Shown: in pieces, positions 32,859-41,182 of the stretch
Layout: every line of letters starts with the position of its first letter
Position numbering within the stretch: the first letter of the stretch is position 1
IMG/VR virus record: IMGVR_UViG_3300043548_000837
Coordinates: 1 to 64,000 of that record
Length of the DNA: 64,000 nt
From: a virus
Reading direction: 5' to 3' (one strand)
Made by a program: the position numbers and the translations under genes
Notes under the pieces: model-generated
What the model was told of the DNA's origin: nothing
The model's input: only the letters and a program-made list of their open reading frames with translations
The model's database searches: none

Positions 32859-35800
32859 TTACTGTTGAGCTAGAGGAGTGATTAGAGGGTTCTGCTGATT
32901 TGCGGCTGCAGCTCCTGGAGATATTGCTCGGGTGCCTGTACCTGGAGCGTCTTTCCACATATTTATCAGCTTTGGAAGATAGTGATATCCTGCTGCTCCT
33001 CCAAGCAGAGGAAGCAGCCACGCTGCAGGCCCCTGGAGACCCATCTGACCTCCTAGAAGTGCGCTCAGCAATGCTCCTCCAGCTGCACCCATATATTGAT
33101 TGCCCACCCCTGGAATGATCTGATTTCGGTCGTCTTCTGGGGTGAGCGAACTTGTGAGGTTCTTGAATGCGTCTTTTCCTTTTTGCGCTAGCCCTGACAC
33201 GCTTTCGCGCAGCTGATCTGCTGCCGGAGAGAGCTGTTCTTTTGTTTTGTTGAATGTGTCCTGCGCGCTTTCGGCTATTCCTGCTCCTGTATTTTTAAGA
33301 GTGTTTCCTATCTCAGAGGCAGCGTTGCTTATGTTGCTTGCTACTTCGCCTCCGCTGTTCTTGAGAGTTTCACCTGCGCTAGCTAGTCCAGCTCCTCCCT
33401 TTTCTTTTGCAGCGTTGAATACGCTCTTTAGACCCTCTCCGACAGTACTGGCCACATCTCCTAGCCCTTGAGGCTGAGAGGTACCAAGAACGCTGCTGAG
33501 CTCTTCTGCTGTTTTGAGTACTCCTTTCAAAAAATCCTCGTCCTGTCCTTCTTTGAGCATTTCGCTAGAGAAGCCTTCCCAGAAAAAACTGGCTTCGAGC
33601 TCTGCTGCTTTTTGAAAGCTTCCTAGGTCTTCGGTAATGTTTGTTATTTGCTCTGGAGAGTAAATGCAGGCTTCTCCTAGAATTCCAGCAGCTTTGAAGA
33701 GCTCTTCTCTGATATAGTTTAGAAATCTACCTTCGCTAGAGGCTGCTCTCTTTTCTTTCGAGAGCTCGTGCATGGCTTGTTCGACAGAGAGCTCTGACAT
33801 TCCAAGAAGGCTGGCAGTCTTTCTGAAAGCTGTTTGTTGCTGAGGATTGCTCAGATTTACGCTGCCTGTTTTTTCTGGAGTCATAGTAGGAACTTTAGGT
33901 GGTTGGGAAACCATAGAATTCATCTTGGACCTGTCTAGTTTAGAGTTCGGGTCAAAAGCTCCTCCGTGAGCTTTTCTGAAAGCGTTCATATGATCTTGAC
34001 TATAGGACGGCTTTACAGGTTTGGACGCAACGACAGGCTTCGGAGCTGGTGCAGGGCTGTTGAGTAGTGGGTTTTGCGACTGGTCGCTGCTTGCTTGAGC
34101 TGGTGACGGTTCGGAAGTAGGTGCAGCACCTGTATCCATTTGAATAGGTGGAGCGGCAGGGTCTGCTTGAGGCGCACTCTCTAGAACTGGTTCTGCTTGC
34201 GCTGGAGGAGCTGGTGCAGGAGCTGGGGTGGGTTCTGCTGCTGCCGGTACAGGAGCAGGCGTTGGAGCAGCGCTAGGGCTTGGGTTCAAACTCTCGTTGG
34301 CCTGCTGGGCGAGTGAGAATATTCTGTCAGGACTCTTTCTGAGGGCTTCTGCACCTCCTTGAGATTTGACTATGTCTAGGAAAGCCTTGTTCATAGGACT
34401 TCCTGCTCTTCCTAGTTCAGGAAATCTGTCGGTAGCGTCTTGTTGGGCTTTTAGATATGGATCGTTGTTTGTTCTGATCTGGTTCTGAACGATCTTGTCG
34501 TTTTCTCTTTCAGAGTTGCTCAAGGCTCCTCTGAGCACAGGAGCTTGAGCCTTTTGTGGTTCTTGTCTGGAATATCTGAACCCTGGCTGCGTTGAAGCTC
34601 GACCAAACTGGTCTCTTCTAGCCTGCATGTCGTTCATCTCTTGATCGAATGCATTTCTGCGAGCTGTATCAGCGTCTATTGCATTTTGCTGTGCACCTCG
34701 CATCTGCTTGATAGCGTCTCCTGAGTTCATTCCTCCAGCCACCAGATCGTTGTACTGCTTTGTGTACTGGTCTTGAATCTGCTGCTGAAACTGAGCGTTG
34801 TCTCTGGCTTCTGCTCGTGCGCGAGCGCCGAACAATGCTTTCTTGAGTAGATCTTTGTTGAGAGATACAGGCTTCATTTCTTCTTTGGAGGCTTTTCTGG
34901 ATTTTTTAATTGTATTTGACTTTTTCTTTTTTTGCAACAGCGGATGTAGATAGTCTTGAGACTCTGTTTTTTTAGGAATCATGCTAGAGTTGAACCTGCG
35001 AACAGGGCGATAGTCTAGCCCCTCCTCGTTCTTGAACAGATTCACGAGGTTTCTGTAGCACTCTACAGTTTTGATGTTGAGCTCGCGCACGTTAGTTTCT
35101 CTGATCTCGCGCAGATAGGTGTTAGCGAGAGAATAGCAGTTGTGCAGATAGCTGTAGACCTTTTCTACCTCTTCATACTTCGTAGCGCGCCTAGGAACCA
35201 TAGCTCCGTCTACTTCTTTCCTCAGTAGGCTGAAAGATCTGTCTTCGAAGATAGAGTTGAACTCTTTTTCAAGCTCTAGAGCTTTTTCGTCGAGAGAGTA
35301 GAGAGTGTCGTTTTCTCTAGGAATGTAGAAGATCAAGTGAGTGTGAGGGCGATATTCTTCTTTTAGGATAGAGTCTACACTTACTTCATGGCTGTAGGCG
35401 TAGGAATAGATCTTCCGTGCTTTCAGCCAGCGCGCAAAGATCTCTGAGTTGCTCTTAAAGAACTTGTGATAGTCTTCTTTGGCTTCGTTGAAGTTTGATA
35501 GCTTTCTGTAGGCAACACCGCTGGTAATCACCGCTTGGTAGCACACAAAGCCGTGTTCTGATAGGGTCTGAGGAGAGAAGCTGTTGTTCCACTTCCTGTA
35601 GGCTCTGAGGCATGTCTTAGCGTCTACAGCACGATTGTCGACACACTCACGACTATACACACTATAGGCATCACTAGGGCTTTTTAGGTTAGAGACAATA
35701 CTGCAACGACCATTGTTAATGATGTTGTTCATGTCGCAGCCAATACTCAGCAATAGGTGAGTTTCGAGATTTTTAGCTTTAAGCCCATACCTGTTAGAGT

Positions 35801-36140
35801 TCGATACGATATCACTAGAGATGAGCTTGTGTAAGAGAGTCTGGTCGTCGCCAGATAGGAGATTCCAGTTAGTGAGATAGTCCTCTGGAGAGCACCAGTT
35901 AATGTCATGCTTGTCGCGAACAACAGTGCTCCGAACGTTACAAGAGTTAGTGAGGAATGCTTCGCTAGCGCTAGTGAATAGAGCGAGCTTCTCAGCTGAT
36001 GGCTTTCCGTACGTAGCCCTATAGTCCCAGAGATTCTCCTCAACAGCTTCCGCGCTGTACTGAGAGTAAGAGGAGTCTTCACCTAGACGCTCTTCACTCA
36101 TCCGGATGAATTCCTGTAGTGAGATGCTTACGCCTTCCAT
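32859..36140 (-). CDS. 1093-residue protein: possible HUH endonuclease-like N-terminus, virion-like C-terminus
   Basis: Residues ~190-340 contain Y-R-P-H-T-H-L-I-F-Y-I-P, with His266 and His268 in an H-x-H flanked by hydrophobic strand residues, as in HUH Rep/relaxase motif 2. V-Y-S-Y-L-H-N-C-Y near 329-336 offers candidate catalytic tyrosines, and Y-Q-A-V-I-T-S near 205 could be motif 1. Rep_1-type proteins have this order, but the match is by eye. Residues ~430-760 are Gln/Ala/Pro-rich and disordered. Residues ~770-1093 hold helical A/G-rich segments, including M-G-A-A-G-G-A-L-L-S-A-L-L-G-G and L-L-P-L-L-G-G-A-A-G-Y. First gene of the minus-strand operon. Confidence 0.5.
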   Translation of the reverse strand: MEGVSISLQEFIRMSEERLGEDSSYSQYSAEAVEENLWDYRATYGKPSAEKLALFTSASEAFLTNSCNVRSTVVRDKHDINWCSPEDYLTNWNLLSGDDQTLLHKLISSDIVSNSNRYGLKAKNLETHLLLSIGCDMNNIINNGRCSIVSNLKSPSDAYSVYSRECVDNRAVDAKTCLRAYRKWNNSFSPQTLSEHGFVCYQAVITSGVAYRKLSNFNEAKEDYHKFFKSNSEIFARWLKARKIYSYAYSHEVSVDSILKEEYRPHTHLIFYIPRENDTLYSLDEKALELEKEFNSIFEDRSFSLLRKEVDGAMVPRRATKYEEVEKVYSYLHNCYSLANTYLREIRETNVRELNIKTVECYRNLVNLFKNEEGLDYRPVRRFNSSMIPKKTESQDYLHPLLQKKKKSNTIKKSRKASKEEMKPVSLNKDLLKKALFGARARAEARDNAQFQQQIQDQYTKQYNDLVAGGMNSGDAIKQMRGAQQNAIDADTARRNAFDQEMNDMQARRDQFGRASTQPGFRYSRQEPQKAQAPVLRGALSNSERENDKIVQNQIRTNNDPYLKAQQDATDRFPELGRAGSPMNKAFLDIVKSQGGAEALRKSPDRIFSLAQQANESLNPSPSAAPTPAPVPAAAEPTPAPAPAPPAQAEPVLESAPQADPAAPPIQMDTGAAPTSEPSPAQASSDQSQNPLLNSPAPAPKPVVASKPVKPSYSQDHMNAFRKAHGGAFDPNSKLDRSKMNSMVSQPPKVPTMTPEKTGSVNLSNPQQQTAFRKTASLLGMSELSVEQAMHELSKEKRAASSEGRFLNYIREELFKAAGILGEACIYSPEQITNITEDLGSFQKAAELEASFFWEGFSSEMLKEGQDEDFLKGVLKTAEELSSVLGTSQPQGLGDVASTVGEGLKSVFNAAKEKGGAGLASAGETLKNSGGEVASNISNAASEIGNTLKNTGAGIAESAQDTFNKTKEQLSPAADQLRESVSGLAQKGKDAFKNLTSSLTPEDDRNQIIPGVGNQYMGAAGGALLSALLGGQMGLQGPAAWLLPLLGGAAGYHYLPKLINMWKDAPGTGTRAISPGAAAANQQNPLITPLAQQ

Positions 36141-36293
36141 GTGTAGACAATGACCTCTGCGTGGATGTGATCTTAGCTAGTGTGGATGAGGTGATATAGT
36201 ACACCTATCATCTATATACTGTGGCTAGCCTTTTCCAGATTGCTGGTAAGGGAGCTTTCTTGTATACTGAAGCCAACCCTGGGGTGCCTGGCT
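36141..36293. promoter_or_regulatory. Divergent intergenic region with inverted repeat
   Basis: The 153-base gap between the minus-strand operon and the plus-strand polymerase block. It holds an imperfect inverted repeat at 36185-36212 (GATGAGGTG / CACCTATCATC, 2-base bulge, centre ATATAGTA) and TATACT-like -10 candidates. It is the natural place for divergent promoters or an operator, but no clear -35/-10 pair was seen. Confidence 0.4.
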
Positions 36294-36611
36294 ATGCGAG
36301 CTATTGAAAAAATAAAGAAAATTACCATTTGCGGGAAGTCGTACAATTTTTCCGTGAAGAGGCTTCGCAATGCTCGGGGACTTACAGAGCATCCAGATAC
36401 CAAGCGAAAAACAGTCTACATAGACTCTCGAGAAAAAGGCAAGCAGCTGCTTGCTACGCTAATCGACGAGTTTATTCACTGCGCCATCTGGGAAATTCGA
36501 AATGATGTGGTCGACCAGATCTCGGACGACATCGCCAACGCTCTTTGGCGCTGCGGGCTCAGGTTCGAGGACGAGCAGAACGACAACGAATCAGAAAAAG
36601 TTGATAAATAG
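36294..36611 (+). CDS. Zincin-like small protein with altered metal motif
   Basis: A 105-residue protein from the ATG at 36294, preceded by GGGGTG; an upstream in-frame TTG at 36240 is less likely. The segment L-A-T-L-I-D-E-F-I-H-C-A-I-W ... D-D-I-A-N-A-L-W-R-C-G-L-R resembles a family of small phage proteins with L-I-H-E-x-x-H...A-L-x-x-L-G, of metallopeptidase-like appearance. Here the first His of HExxH is Asp, so zinc binding by the usual mode is unlikely. It precedes the polymerase fusion gene by 24 bases. Confidence 0.5.
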   Translation: MRAIEKIKKITICGKSYNFSVKRLRNARGLTEHPDTKRKTVYIDSREKGKQLLATLIDEFIHCAIWEIRNDVVDQISDDIANALWRCGLRFEDEQNDNESEKVDK

Positions 36612-36635
36612 TATATTCGCAGCTATCTTCAGTGT

Positions 36636-39635
36636 ATGACCCAGAAAAATCACAAGTTTATTCTAGATAATGGTAAACTCAAAAAGGTACCAAAAACATT
36701 TAAGGCAAAATATAGCATTAAAGACCCTTCAGAGTTTTTCAGTCCTGTTACCAATCTAATTCCAGGTTTGAGCTCTGTGTCTGGTGCTCGTGTACTGATC
36801 GGGGACAAGTCTTCGTTACAGGCGATGACTCTTACGAACAGACAGGCTCCTCTCGTGCAGGCCGCACCCAAAGATGAGAAGGTTAATAGCTTTGTTAAGC
36901 AGTTCGGCAAACTGACCACAGTCAACGCGTCTACCAGCGGTACGGTTACCAAGATAGACGAAGATAAGATAGTTATCAAAGATGCTTCAGGAAAAGAACA
37001 CACTCACGACAAGCACAGCAATTATATTATCGGTAGAGAAAGTTTCATTCATCACGATCCTACCGTTAAAGTCGGCGACAAAGTGAAGTCAGGGGATCTG
37101 CTTGCGGCCTCTAACTACTCGGACAAAGAAGGACAGCTGGCGCTAGGTATGAATCTGAAGACTGCGATCATGCCATTCAGGTCATTAAACTTTGAAGACG
37201 CTTTAGCTATATCTGAATCAGCAGCTCAGAAACTTGAAGGAGAGCAACTGATTCCTGTTCGCATGGAGTTAGGCAAAGGATTATCTACCGATAAAGACAA
37301 GTATGTTTCTCTATTTCCAAATAAATTCTATAATGACCAGTTATCGTCGATAGACAGTCGCGGAGTTGTTAAAAAAGGCACCGTGCTGCATCACGGCGAT
37401 CCTGTGATTCTCGCTTTCCAGCCGAAGACTTTGAAATCGCTAGATATTCAGCTAGGTAAATTATCTAGCGCCATTAAAAACGCTTTTTCTGACGTCTCGA
37501 TGATTTGGGAATATGAATATCCTGGCGAAGTAGCCGACGCATCTTTTAGTGGAGGCCTTGTAGCTGTAACCGTGAAGACCAAGCGTCCCATGTCTCACGG
37601 AGATAAACTCAACATGCCATTCGGAGCCAAAGGCGTAGTACACATCGTCCCAGATACACAGATGCCCCAAGGCGAAGACGGAAAGCCTGTCGATGTATTG
37701 CTTAATACCATGAGTATTACATCTCGTGTGGCTCCAGGGCTTGTAAATACGATGGCTCTAGGCAAAGTGGCCGAAAAAACAGGCAAACCTGTGATGTCTC
37801 CTGGATTTACTGAGAAGTCCTCGGTGCAGCAGGCTATTGATCTCTTAAGTTCTCATGGAATTAAAGATACTGAGAAGCTGTACGATCCACTTTCTGGCAA
37901 ACATATTGATGTCATGACAGGACCTATTTACTTTAATAGGCTTCACCATATCGCAGAAGACAAAGTTTCCACCAGATCAGCAGCTACTACATACGATATT
38001 AATATGCAGCCTTCCAAAGCAGGCTCGCATGAGAAAGCCAAAAGGCTAGGCAACCTTGCAACCACTGTAGCGTTATCTAATGATGCCAAAGCCGTATTGC
38101 GCGATATTGCGACAGTCAGAGCCACAAAAAATGACGAATTTTGGACAGCTCTTAAGTTGGGGCACAATCCACCTCCTCCAAAAGTTCCTTTTATTTTTAA
38201 TAAATTTATAAGTCACCTTCAAGGAGCGGGAGTCAATGTGCAGCAGGACGGGTCTAAATTTCACATATTGCCTCAGACCGACAAAGATGTGGTAGCGTTG
38301 TCTAGTGGCGAGATCAAAGAACCTTTAAGCTACAAGCTAAAGAAAGACGCGCTTGTTGCTGAGGATGAAGGTTTGTTTGACCCAACTTTGGTAGGACTTC
38401 GTGGAGACAATTATAACCATATAGCTTTAAATCATAAAATTCCGAATCCGATGGCTGAAGAGCACATAAGAAAGCTCTTAAATATGACAAAAGTCGCCTA
38501 TGAGGAAGCCATTGCTTCTGGAGAACTTGAGAAGAAGCTTAAAAATATTGACCTGGATAAAAAGCTGGAAGAGCTGAAATCTTTCATAAGCTCGAAAAGA
38601 AAATCAGGCCGAGATGAGGCGGTGAAAGCGTATAGCTTTCTGACCATGCTGAAGCAGAACGATCTTAAGCCTGAGGACATGCTTTTGAGTAAAATTCCTG
38701 TAATTCCTGCACAATACCGTCCAGTTATGTTGCAAGGCGACCAGGTTTTAACTGCAGACATTAACGAGCTGTATAAAGATCTCATGCTTGTTAATAACTC
38801 TTATGGTGAAGCAAAAGATCTAGAATACGTGGACCCTGAGCATCTACATACAGCAAAAAAGCATATTTACGATGGTGTAAAAGCTATTTACGGACTAGGT
38901 GACCCGGTTAAGCAAAAGAGTGTTGAGAAAGGCTATAAAGGGTTACTCGCTTCTGCGCTAGGCCTTCAAGGAGGATCAGCTAAGGAGAGTATGTTTCAAG
39001 CCAAGGTGGTTAATAAGCCTATCGACCTCGTTGGTCGCGCAGTGCTGTTACCTGACTCCAAGCTTGATATGAACCAGGCTAGTATTCCTCAGCAAATTGC
39101 CTGGAGTATTTACGCCCCGTTTATTATCCGTAGACTGGTTCGCCAAGGCATTCCTGCAACCAAAGCTAAAGAATACCTTGAGAATAAGCACCCGTTAGCT
39201 CTTTCAGCGTTACATGAGGAGATGCAGGATAGGCCAGGAATTGTCACTAGAGATCCCCAGCTATCTAAGTATAATTTTCAAGGGATGTATCTTAAGATGA
39301 ATCCTGACCCTAAAGACTTCAGTCTTAAGCTTAATCCACTAGTTTTTAAAGGTTACGGCGGAGATTCTGATGGTGACCAGTTAAATATACAGCTGCCCGC
39401 ATCCGACGACGCTAAAGAAGAGGTTAAGGAAAAGCTATTACCGGAAAAAAATCTGATATACCACAGAACATTCAGTCCAATATATACTCCATCGAACGAA
39501 GCGGCCACTGGGCTGTTTGCCGCCAGTTTCGAAGACAAAAAGAACCCACCGCATAAGTATGCGTCAGCTCAGGAGGTGGTGAGGGACTTTTTGGCAGGCA
39601 AGCTGGATATTGGTGACCGAGTAGACATCGACTAA
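36636..39635 (+). CDS. RNA polymerase fusion: beta C-terminal part joined to beta' N-terminal part
   Basis: A 999-residue protein. Residues ~35-530 follow bacterial beta: T-N-L-I-P-G-L-S ... R-Q-A-P-L, G-Q-L-A-L-G-M-N, N-F-E-D-A-L-A-I-S-E, H-G-D-K-L-N-M-P-F-G-A-K-G (both catalytic-region Lys kept), S-R-V-A-P-G, and L-H-H-I-A-E-D-K. Residues ~550-999 follow beta': G-E-I-K-E-P-L, A-Q-Y-R-P-V, D-L-V-G-R-A-V, and Y-G-G-D-S-D-G-D-Q at the N-A-D-F-D-G-D-Q site (Asp910, 912 and 914 kept; Phe to Ser). The N-terminal beta' zinc finger is absent. The junction is a short linker. It ends at E-V-V-R-D-F-L-A-G-K-L-D-I-G-D-R-V just before the beta' C-terminal piece. Confidence 0.93.
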   Translation: MTQKNHKFILDNGKLKKVPKTFKAKYSIKDPSEFFSPVTNLIPGLSSVSGARVLIGDKSSLQAMTLTNRQAPLVQAAPKDEKVNSFVKQFGKLTTVNASTSGTVTKIDEDKIVIKDASGKEHTHDKHSNYIIGRESFIHHDPTVKVGDKVKSGDLLAASNYSDKEGQLALGMNLKTAIMPFRSLNFEDALAISESAAQKLEGEQLIPVRMELGKGLSTDKDKYVSLFPNKFYNDQLSSIDSRGVVKKGTVLHHGDPVILAFQPKTLKSLDIQLGKLSSAIKNAFSDVSMIWEYEYPGEVADASFSGGLVAVTVKTKRPMSHGDKLNMPFGAKGVVHIVPDTQMPQGEDGKPVDVLLNTMSITSRVAPGLVNTMALGKVAEKTGKPVMSPGFTEKSSVQQAIDLLSSHGIKDTEKLYDPLSGKHIDVMTGPIYFNRLHHIAEDKVSTRSAATTYDINMQPSKAGSHEKAKRLGNLATTVALSNDAKAVLRDIATVRATKNDEFWTALKLGHNPPPPKVPFIFNKFISHLQGAGVNVQQDGSKFHILPQTDKDVVALSSGEIKEPLSYKLKKDALVAEDEGLFDPTLVGLRGDNYNHIALNHKIPNPMAEEHIRKLLNMTKVAYEEAIASGELEKKLKNIDLDKKLEELKSFISSKRKSGRDEAVKAYSFLTMLKQNDLKPEDMLLSKIPVIPAQYRPVMLQGDQVLTADINELYKDLMLVNNSYGEAKDLEYVDPEHLHTAKKHIYDGVKAIYGLGDPVKQKSVEKGYKGLLASALGLQGGSAKESMFQAKVVNKPIDLVGRAVLLPDSKLDMNQASIPQQIAWSIYAPFIIRRLVRQGIPATKAKEYLENKHPLALSALHEEMQDRPGIVTRDPQLSKYNFQGMYLKMNPDPKDFSLKLNPLVFKGYGGDSDGDQLNIQLPASDDAKEEVKEKLLPEKNLIYHRTFSPIYTPSNEAATGLFAASFEDKKNPPHKYASAQEVVRDFLAGKLDIGDRVDID

Positions 39636-39733
39636 TCGTTTAGTCTTGTAAGCTCTTGCTTAAAGGCAATAGATGTGCAATTCTTAGTTATAACCCTTTT
39701 TAAATATTCTTTATTTTTAATCTTCTCTAGACT

Positions 39734-39934
39734 ATGCTTGATGAAAACATATGGCTCCAGCTATCTGATGATGATAAAATAATAGAAATTAAAAATTATT
39801 TAACAATCTATTTATCTATTGAGTCTGGCCAGCATGAGTTGTATCTTCAACCAGACCAGGGCAAGCTACCCAGCATTAAAAAAGAACTTGAGTCTAAAAT
39901 ATTTAAAATATTAGAAATAGAGAACTTATCATGA
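39734..39934 (+). CDS. Small unknown protein inside the beta' break
   Basis: A 66-residue protein, helical and acidic, beginning M-L-D-E-N-I-W-L-Q-L-S-D-D-D-K-I-I-E-I-K. Its stop codon overlaps the next start (TCATGA). It follows the polymerase fusion by 98 bases. Not recognised; first of three ORFs lying between the two halves of beta'. Confidence 0.5.
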   Translation: MLDENIWLQLSDDDKIIEIKNYLTIYLSIESGQHELYLQPDQGKLPSIKKELESKIFKILEIENLS

Positions 39935-40764
39935 AAATCTCAGAACTACTTGAAGAATACGACAAAGTAACCAACTTAGGGGTACACAAAAAGGCTGCGC
40001 TATCCTCAGATTACTGGACAGAAAAGAGAGCTTTTGTACCCAACCCTCAGGCAGCTCAACCTCAGCAACCTCAACCTCAGCAACCTCAACCTCAGCAACC
40101 TCAACCTCAGCAAGGACAACCCCAGCAAGGACAACCCCAGCAAAATCCACTGATGGACCAGGTCATGCAGCTGGTACAGCAACTACCTCCTCAAGTACAG
40201 CAGCAAGTTGGTCCTCTTTTGCAGCAAATCCAAAGCCTACCTCCCGAGCAGCAACAGCAGCAATTACAGCAGTTATTGCAGCAGCTCTCTGCAATGCAGC
40301 AAGGACAACCTCAGCAAGGACAACCTCAGCAAGGACAACCTCAACAAGGACAACCTCAGGAGCAGGGCATGGTAGCGCAAGCTTCTTTTGAAGAAGAGTT
40401 ATTTGCAGCTATGCAGCAAGGAGGAGGTCAGCCTCAGCAAGATCAGGGACAGCCACAACAACAGCAACCCCAGCCTGGAGCTGAATCTCAAGAAGCAGCG
40501 GCAGCGGCAGAAGAGACAAAAAACGAGCTAGATAATGTGCGTGTTTCTCTAACTGTACGCGAGTTGTTAGACCTTGTAGGTAAAGGCACAGCTTCCGCAT
40601 CTCTATTCAAAGTCAAACAGCTTGCAGACCTGCACAAGCAAAAAATGGACCAGGCAAAGCAGAAAGCAGACGCCGATCAGCAGGCGCAAGCCCAGAAAGC
40701 CCAAGAGTCTCAGCAAGGCATGATGGGTGGAGGCATATACCCTACACCTATGGGAGGAATGTAG
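39931..40764 (+). CDS. Glutamine/proline-rich low-complexity protein inside the beta' break
   Basis: A 277-residue protein. Residues ~1-30 are an ordinary helical start (M-K-I-S-E-L-L-E-E-Y-D-K-V). Residues ~33-180 are nearly all Gln, Pro, Gly and Leu, with tandem P-Q-Q-P-Q and G-Q-P-Q-Q repeats. The C-terminal ~90 residues are charged helical (V-R-V-S-L-T-V-R-E-L-L-D-L-V-G-K-G-T), ending in Met/Gly. Low-complexity Gln-rich sequence suggests a flexible or phase-separating virion protein. It sits between the two halves of beta', on the same strand. Function unknown. Confidence 0.6.
   Translation: MKISELLEEYDKVTNLGVHKKAALSSDYWTEKRAFVPNPQAAQPQQPQPQQPQPQQPQPQQGQPQQGQPQQNPLMDQVMQLVQQLPPQVQQQVGPLLQQIQSLPPEQQQQQLQQLLQQLSAMQQGQPQQGQPQQGQPQQGQPQEQGMVAQASFEEELFAAMQQGGGQPQQDQGQPQQQQPQPGAESQEAAAAAEETKNELDNVRVSLTVRELLDLVGKGTASASLFKVKQLADLHKQKMDQAKQKADADQQAQAQKAQESQQGMMGGGIYPTPMGGM
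40049..40146 (+). repeat. Gln/Pro-coding tandem repeats (CAACCTCAG units)
   Basis: Direct repeats of a CAACCTCAGCAACCTCAG-type unit followed by CAGCAAGGACAACC units; a related array of GGACAACCTCAGCAA occurs at about 40304-40362. Both lie in the Q-rich gene. Confidence 0.7.
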
Positions 40765-40771
40765 TACCGTT

Positions 40772-41182
40772 ATGGCAGACTTCACAAAATTAGCAGCCTT
40801 CTTGGACTCGTTCAGCAAAGACGATCTGAACTACGACGCTGCATGCTATATTAAAGCCAAGATTGCTGAAGATCTACAAGACAGAGACACTGTGAATAAT
40901 GGCGACTCTGACGACCTGCAAGACAATGAAGTCACTATGGCTACTCCAGATCAGCAATCTGGAGAAAACCTGGAAGGAGGGATTATGTCTTCAGCCTTTA
41001 AAGAGCTTGACGCGTTGAACCAGCTTGATGAGGAAAAAGAAAAAGTTGAGCTGGTAGACAATAATGAGCCATCTACGAGCAAGGACCTCTTATCTTCCTC
41101 TGCAGAGGCTTTCGGAGACAACGCGCAAAATCGCAAAGAAGCTTCTTTGTTTTCAATATTACAACAAAAATTTAAAAAATAA
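40772..41182 (+). CDS. Acidic unknown protein immediately before the beta' C-terminal gene
   Basis: A 136-residue acidic protein. I start at the ATG at 40772, eight bases after the preceding stop, rather than an in-frame ATG at 40727 inside the Q-rich gene. It begins M-A-D-F-T-K-L-A-A-F-L-D-S-F and ends A-S-L-F-S-I-L-Q-Q-K-F-K-K; the middle is Glu/Asp/Asn-rich and probably disordered. Its last base overlaps the start of the beta' C-terminal gene (TAATGG), implying coupling. Not recognised. Confidence 0.55.
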   Translation: MADFTKLAAFLDSFSKDDLNYDAACYIKAKIAEDLQDRDTVNNGDSDDLQDNEVTMATPDQQSGENLEGGIMSSAFKELDALNQLDEEKEKVELVDNNEPSTSKDLLSSSAEAFGDNAQNRKEASLFSILQQKFKK

